From NCBI GenBank assembly GCA_002007465.1, contig LNAC01000336.1:446447-510446 (forward strand): a stretch of 64,000 nt of DNA, read 5' to 3'. Source of the DNA: Ailurus styani (lineage: Eukaryota; Chordata; Mammalia; Carnivora; Ailuridae). A program made the translations under genes and the position numbers. Below, piece after piece: positions 59,366 through 64,000 of the stretch (its first letter is position 1; each line of letters opens with the position of its first letter). Below the pieces are notes generated by a model. It was not told the origin of the DNA, searched no databases, and was given only the letters and a program-made list of their open reading frames with translations.

Positions 59366-60059
59366 AGAAGGAAGGGACATTTTGCTTTAGGAAGTTGGTC
59401 AAGAGCAGAAGAGAACAAGAAAGATTTTTGTACTTGTCATGCTTCCCACTTAGAAATCAAAATTAATGTAAACAATAATATTACAATTTTAAAACTTGTC
59501 TCTAGTGATCAGCTGATCAGAGAAGCTGATCAGAGAAACACAATCCCTGCTTTTAAAGATGTTCACATTCACTCATTGTGTGCTAACACAAACACGGAGG
59601 ATTTGTTTTAAAAAACAAATCAAGGCAATTAAGGAAAAGCTATTGTCTACCATACAAGTTAATTTCACAGGAATAATACAAATTACATGTGTTATAAATT
59701 CTCAAGGTTATTCTGTTTTGTTTATGAAGGTAGAAAGAAAAGGTGGGCTGAATGGTCTTAGATTTGTGTCTTCTGCTTCACACTATCTTCTGCACTCTGA
59801 TCTCTACAAAAGTTTGATGCATAGGGGCTATATCAACAGATTTTCTTACTCTAATTTTCTGTAGGATTCAGCCAGTGGGGAACCAAGGAAGGGATTGATG
59901 TGAAGAAGGGTGATATCAGACTATTCATTTTCCTGGCTTCCACCTTAAAGAGAGTGGTTTGCCTTGGACCCTTTACTGAGAGTCACAGAGCCTGTCATAT
60001 GGTGCCCTTTTGTCCTGCTTTTGTTAACTACTCCAGCTCTCTATCCTGTCAGGTCTTAG
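59366..60059. other. No gene seen
   Basis: AT-rich. AGCTGATCAGAGA occurs twice at 59509-59536. The overlapping plus-strand frames at 59360-59864 and 59900-60139 resemble no family, and the last ends in the LTR relic. Confidence 0.45.
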
Positions 60060-60127
60060 TAATGAGGGAGCACAAGGCTCGCGAAAGACACCCCACCAAA
60101 CCTCATCTATATTGTAAAACCACATCA
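60060..60127 (+). mobile_element. LTR relic retaining only its two ends
   Basis: TAATGAGGGAGCACAAGGC at 60060-60078 aligns with the start of the LTR at 32166 (TGATGAGGGAGCAGAAGGC). 'accaaacctcatctatat' followed by 'tgtaaaaccacatca' to 60127 aligns with that LTR's end (32839-32870). About 390 bp of interior, including the TATA box and polyadenylation signal, is absent. No convincing target duplication was found. Confidence 0.65.
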
Positions 60128-60139
60128 TCAGGATCTTAA

Positions 60140-60485
60140 CAGTAATGGGATTTTATATATTTTTTTTTAATTAAAAAAAAATTTTTTCCCCTTGACTACA
60201 CTTTACCTACCTTTGTATATAGTCCTTTTATCTTTTTCAAGTGGGTCCTCTGTTTCCTGCTAGGACTCTGCCTGATAAAGCTTCATGTAACTGATGGAAA
60301 TGAACCAGGCTCCATAGAAAGAAGATTTGGGGGATTAAAGTCAATGAGGAAGAGGTTAAAAGAAGGAGTAATGAGGTAAGGATGGTACAAGGTAGATTTC
60401 CATGACTATAACAGGTTAATTTTGATGAAGTAGACAATGCATGCTGTGAAAGTGGGGGAAATAGGCTGCAATCATTACTTTAAAA
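60140..60485. other. No gene seen
   Basis: An A/T homopolymer patch at 60155-60187 could be a tail remnant. The minus-strand opening at 60237-60437 is unrecognised. Confidence 0.45.
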
Positions 60486-60735
60486 CAGTGGTTGTCACTG
60501 GAGGATTTTGCCCCCAGGGGATATTTGGCTACATCTGGAAGCATTTATGGCTGTCAAGACAAGGTGGGGCTGGGGAGCCAGGAGAGGGGGGCTGGGCAGT
60601 GAGGGAAATGCTACTAACTTCTGGTGGCTACATCCCAGGGATGATGCTAAGCATCTTAGCAGGCGCAGGATAGCACAACAAAAAATGATCTAGCCTAAAA
60701 GTGTCAATAGTGCCAAGATTACAAAAACCTTACTT
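60486..60735 (+). mobile_element. hAT-type non-autonomous DNA transposon relic
   Basis: 'cagtggttgtcactggagga', 'ttttgcccccaggggatatt', 'tggctacatctggaagcatt', 'cccagggatgatgctaagca' and 'aaagtgtcaatagtgccaag' follow a MER-type hAT element that I know to begin CAGTGGTTCTCAA. The left terminus is clear. The right terminus has decayed near 60725. No transposase is encoded, and the plus-strand frames here are chance. Confidence 0.72.
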
Positions 60736-60814
60736 CACAGCCAATTGTGGAGCACATTCAGTACCCCTTCACTGCTTGTCCTTCCAGAAAAATTCAGCCG
60801 GGCAGGGAAGATTC

Positions 60815-60980
60815 ATGAATTACTTTAGCAAATCCTGATTACATACTATGTGTACAACATTGTGAAAAGCACTGTATTATAAGAGTATACAAAAGAATAC
60901 AGTCCCTACCCTCCCAGAGCTTTGAATCCTATGGAGAAAGATAGCATTTGTAAAATAATTATACAAATAAATGTGAAATG
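60815..60980 (-). repeat. L2 (LINE2) 3'-end relic
   Basis: 'aatcctgattacatactatg', 'gaaaagcactgtattataag', 'agaatacagtccctaccctc', 'ccagagctttgaatcctatg' follow the reverse complement of the L2 3' end. Confidence 0.6.
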
Positions 60981-61179
60981 AAGCTATGTTAAGTGTGGCC
61001 ACTGAAAATATAGCAATTTCAAATACACAATAAGAAGGGTTGGTCTAATCAACGAGGTCAAAAAAGACTTGGGAGAAGATAAATTCAGTAGGAATTAAGT
61101 AAGGCAGGCAAGAAAGCTAAATCCAGAGGAGACAGCATGTACAGCCATTGGAGACATGAACAATTGGCCAACGCCATCC

Positions 61180-61208
61180 ATATGTGTGTGTGTATATGTG
61201 TGTGTGTA
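61180..61208. repeat. (TG)n short microsatellite
   Basis: Two short TG runs separated by TATA lie next to the truncated SINE. Confidence 0.8.
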
Positions 61209-61219
61209 AAGCATATTGT

Positions 61220-61376
61220 TTTCTTGTCTGACTTAGGCTCAGGTCATGATCCCAGGGTCCTGAATTTTAGGCTTCTGTCAGGCTCCCTGCTCAATGGGGG
61301 GTCTGCTTCTCCCTCTCTCTCTGCTCCTCCCCCCACTCATGCTCTCTCTCTCTCTCTCAAATAAAATCTTTTAAAA
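61220..61376 (+). mobile_element. Can-SINE lacking its 5' half of the head
   Basis: The homology starts at 'ggctcaggtcatgatcccag' (61229), just past the normal A-box region, and ends with a CT-rich run and 'aaataaaatctttt'. The missing head removes the upstream pol III promoter box. No clean target duplication was seen, so it may be truncated by later deletion. Confidence 0.88.
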
Positions 61377-62691
61377 ATAATGTATTTTTATTTCACAGTT
61401 GCATTTGTGTTTGAAACAGTTTTATCTCCAACTAGAGAATAAATTCACCAGAACTAAGAGCTGTTTCACATTCCTTCAAGGCTTCCATATCTATAAGGAA
61501 TATTCTATAAATGGTACTAATTATAATTGGTTCAGTGGCTAATCATGTGCAAAACTCTAGATCCAAAATTTTTGACAATGTCACTCATATTAAAGAAAAC
61601 TTGAGTGCATGTTGATGGAGAGATGGAAGTGGCAGTTTGAAAAGGAGCTGTCCCAAATCTTCTTAGACCTTATATTCTAGACTGTTTCATCTGTAATGCT
61701 TGGTTCCAGTATGCTGGAACATAAGTACAATGTTAATAAAGACACCAGAACCCACCCCAATCTGGAGTACTGGTTGAAAGCACAAGAAACTGAGAAGACC
61801 TGGCACCTATCTCCAGTTCTGCTCTAACAACTCTGATCCACAGAAACTTCCTTAAACTGTAGGTCCATTTCTCTCTTGTTAAGGAGGTGTACTAATAAAA
61901 TTTTCATTCCACATTCTTAAGACAAAAATGATACCATGTCTTTGAGACCATAGTAAAAACCATAAAATACTATGCATATGTAAAGGCGTATGCAGCAGTT
62001 TGAGAAAAAGAATTGGGAATTCGCAGCTTAAAAAGCATCCACATTAAATTCAAAATGCAAAACATTGGCCAACATCCAAAGAGAATAACAACCACAATAA
62101 AATTGGCAAGGCAGACATTTACCCTTGGAAGCACAGTTCAAACTGAGGGAAGAAGCTGACTGATACCCACTGCTGAGACTGCCAGAGAAGGCTATTGTGG
62201 GAAGCCCATCTGTGACAAAGAAATCCACATCAGAATGGCCACAATATGGCATCTAGATCCTGTAGAGGTCCTGCTAGGCCAGATGTATTGATTACTTCAA
62301 ATCAGACAACTCTGGAGTCTGCTTAGTGACAGGTAAGGACAAACACTACTTTGATCTTTCATCAGAATAAGTTCTAGGAGTGCTCCCTCAACTGTACTAC
62401 TTTACAAAATACTACTACAGAACTAGTCAAATTCAACTGTAGGAGCATGTATCAAAAAATGTCTCACACATTTGCTTCAAAATTACGGAGATGGGTATGG
62501 CAAATAACTAACCCCTGACAGGTATTTAGGCTTTCCCCTTACATAGCTTGGATGAAAAATCAGCAAGAGAAAAATGAACTTGTTATCCATACATTTAAAT
62601 TTCACAGGCATTTATCAAATGCCTATTTTGTGTGAAACACTGTGGTAAGACTGTTAGGAACAAATATTAGGTAACTAAGTAATTGCCGGGA
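61377..62691. other. No gene seen; possible MIR and L2 relics
   Basis: Weak MIR-like wording at about 61765-61900 ('ctggttgaaagcacaagaaa', 'tggcacctatctccagttct', 'actgtaggtccatttctc') and a short L2-like piece at 62605-62665 ('ggcatttatcaaatgcctat', 'aacactgtggtaaga'). Confidence 0.45.
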
Positions 62692-62789
62692 TAAAAACTG
62701 TATTTGGTGGAAATAGCATTGTAGAAGAGTCAAATGATCTTAAAAACTGTATTTGGTGGAAATAGCATTGTAGAAGAGTCAAATGATCT
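62692..62789. repeat. Perfect 49-bp tandem duplication
   Basis: The unit begins TAAAAACTGTATTTGG and ends CAAATGATCT. It occupies 62692-62740 and 62741-62789 with no mismatch. Identity implies a very recent duplication, or an assembly slip. Confidence 0.95.
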
Positions 62790-62924
62790 AGCTTCCTTCT
62801 AAGATTTGCCTAATATGCTTATGTGTGAGCCTGGCAACTTACTTCCTTGTACTTCAGTTCACTAACAGTAAAAAGAGAAGTGGATTGGAAAAAAATAATA
62901 GTAAATACAATGTGTAATTTATTG

Positions 62925-63115
62925 CCTATTATGCATGGATACTATACTAGGACTCTACATCAATAACCTATTTAACATTCACGGCAAATGTTTGAGGTAG
63001 ATATCCATGTTTAATGAAGAAGGAAACTGAAGGTGAATTCACAGAGCCAAATTCACAAAGTGGACAAGAGACAGAGCTGGGATTAAAGCCTATTCTTTGC
63101 CTATCACCTTATGTG
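62925..63115 (-). repeat. MIR SINE relic
   Basis: 'tttgaggtagatatccatgt', 'gaagaaggaaactgaaggtg', 'acagagctgggattaaagcc' match the reverse complement of the MIR core, including the 'gaggaaactgagg' and 'cagagctgggattcaaacc' signatures. Confidence 0.75.
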
Positions 63116-63947
63116 TTTTCCATTCTAGTATGGGGGTGCTGCACAGTGGGGTTTGGTGAGCAAGCATGTATTCAGTCTTAACTACCATTTTGTAAAATTT
63201 GATAACATCAATCAGTTTTCAGATGAGGTCTTTGGTTCATCTTTATATAGCTTCTATTCACTTCTTTGTTTATATCAAAATAACTTGTTAATAAATCACA
63301 AGAAAAGATCGATTTTACTATTACCAGTGGCTTCTAGATTCACAAGTTTAGGACGTTGGAAGAAAGACTTGAACTTCCAATTCTGTCTTTCAACATGTAG
63401 CACCTTGTTAATTTTGAATGCCACACACTGGAGGAAATGAAAGTGGAATTGGATAAATCGTCTTGGTTTAATTTTGACATTCACTATTTAAAAGTAAAAG
63501 AATGGGTACGAGGTCATAACACAGGAAGTCAATTAGACTGTAACAAAGAATAGTCATAAACAAGGAATGACTTATGAAGATACGTGCTACTTTCACTCCA
63601 TTGTCCCTTCTTGCTTGGAATTAAGTCAATATGAGGGGGCGATATTCACAGCTATTCTTGACACTACATTTCCAACTGTAAGAGTAGACAGAAGATTCAT
63701 ATCCATGCTATTTTTCAACCTTTTTTCTGAAAGATGCATAAAATTATATGGTAATCTAAGTATTAAGCTGAGGAGATAATAACTGACATTTCAGATCTAA
63801 TAATGCATAGTTATAAATCAGATAATTTTATATCTTTGCAGATATATTAATCTAAAAATCCATTTGAAGCAGTGGGATTTTAATAATGATATTCATATCA
63901 AATTATTCTCCTAGGCGAATCTCTTGCTAAAGCTAGTTTAAATCCTG
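63116..63947. other. No gene seen up to the acceptor-like sequence
   Basis: The frames at 63153-63484 on both strands and 63567-63779 (+) are short and unrecognised. No repeat was assigned. Confidence 0.45.
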
Positions 63948-63950
63948 TGG

Positions 63951-63976
63951 TTTTTTTTTTTTTTTTTTCATTACAG
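63951..63976 (+). other. Strong 3' splice-acceptor-like sequence
   Basis: Eighteen T (63951-63968) are followed by CATTACAG ending at 63976, then G. A CTAA core at 63927-63930, about 46 bases before the AG, could be a branch point. No AG occurs between the T tract and the acceptor. The following 24 bases (63977-64000) are open in two of three frames and purine-rich. One of these would encode mostly Glu, Lys and Arg. Whether this is an exon edge cannot be settled at the window boundary. Confidence 0.4.
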
Positions 63977-64000
63977 GGAGAAAGAACTAAGGAGAAAAAT

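Noticed and set aside
1..64000. CRISPR array, bacterial operon, phage or defence system
   Set aside because: No spaced identical repeats, no ribosome-binding sites or dense coding. The content is typical mammalian non-coding DNA.

Overview
The window is mammalian nuclear DNA from a carnivore, most likely a mustelid (ferret, mink or marten type). The main evidence is about fifteen copies of a tRNA-derived Can-SINE. The younger copies carry the head wording 'ggctcagtgggttaaagcc' and a TC-rich, AATAAA-containing tail. I recall this head form as typical of mustelid genomes rather than dogs or cats. The DNA is AT-rich, full of L1, L2, MIR and old DNA-transposon relics, and has no long open frames. 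I found no intact protein-coding gene, no RNA gene and no CRISPR array. It reads as a gene desert or a very long intron. The only exon hint is a strong splice-acceptor-like sequence on the last 50 bases.

Layout. 1-3290: the 3' two thirds of a carnivore L1 (+), running off the left edge, with a dead reverse transcriptase. 3291-17060: mostly old or unique DNA with Can-SINEs, MIR and L2 fragments, two CA-type microsatellites, a 16-base gap in poly-A, and a kappaB+octamer motif pair. 17060-17215: small antisense L1 fragment. 17470-17915: old repeat. 18019-23517: a nearly full-length L1 on the minus strand, bounded by a perfect 16-bp target-site duplication, carrying a nested SINE and an internal deletion. 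24583-24838: hAT-type terminus followed by a TG/TA microsatellite. 27806-27984: very short 5'-truncated L1 with a 15-bp duplication. 32166-32870: solo LTR of a gammaretrovirus-like endogenous retrovirus, inflated by an exact 238-bp repeat around one N that looks like an assembly error. 35960-40600: an old L1 (+) with its 5' UTR and ORF1 start fused directly to ORF2. 43430-43750: hAT-like relic. 45040-45480: repeat-free block with a perfect RFX X-box, the best candidate regulatory element. 58996-59355: L1 3' end. 60060-60127: LTR relic retaining only its two ends. 62692-62789: perfect 49-bp tandem duplication.

Nothing here works together as a pathway. The content is layered retrotransposition: old L1, L2, MIR and hAT first, then carnivore L1s, then mustelid SINEs inserted by the L1 machinery (A-rich tails, 9-16 bp duplications). 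I do not see a previously undescribed biological system. The points most worth a second look are the right-edge acceptor, the X-box block, the kappaB/octamer pair, the two LTR loci and the assembly problem at 32.2-32.7 kb.
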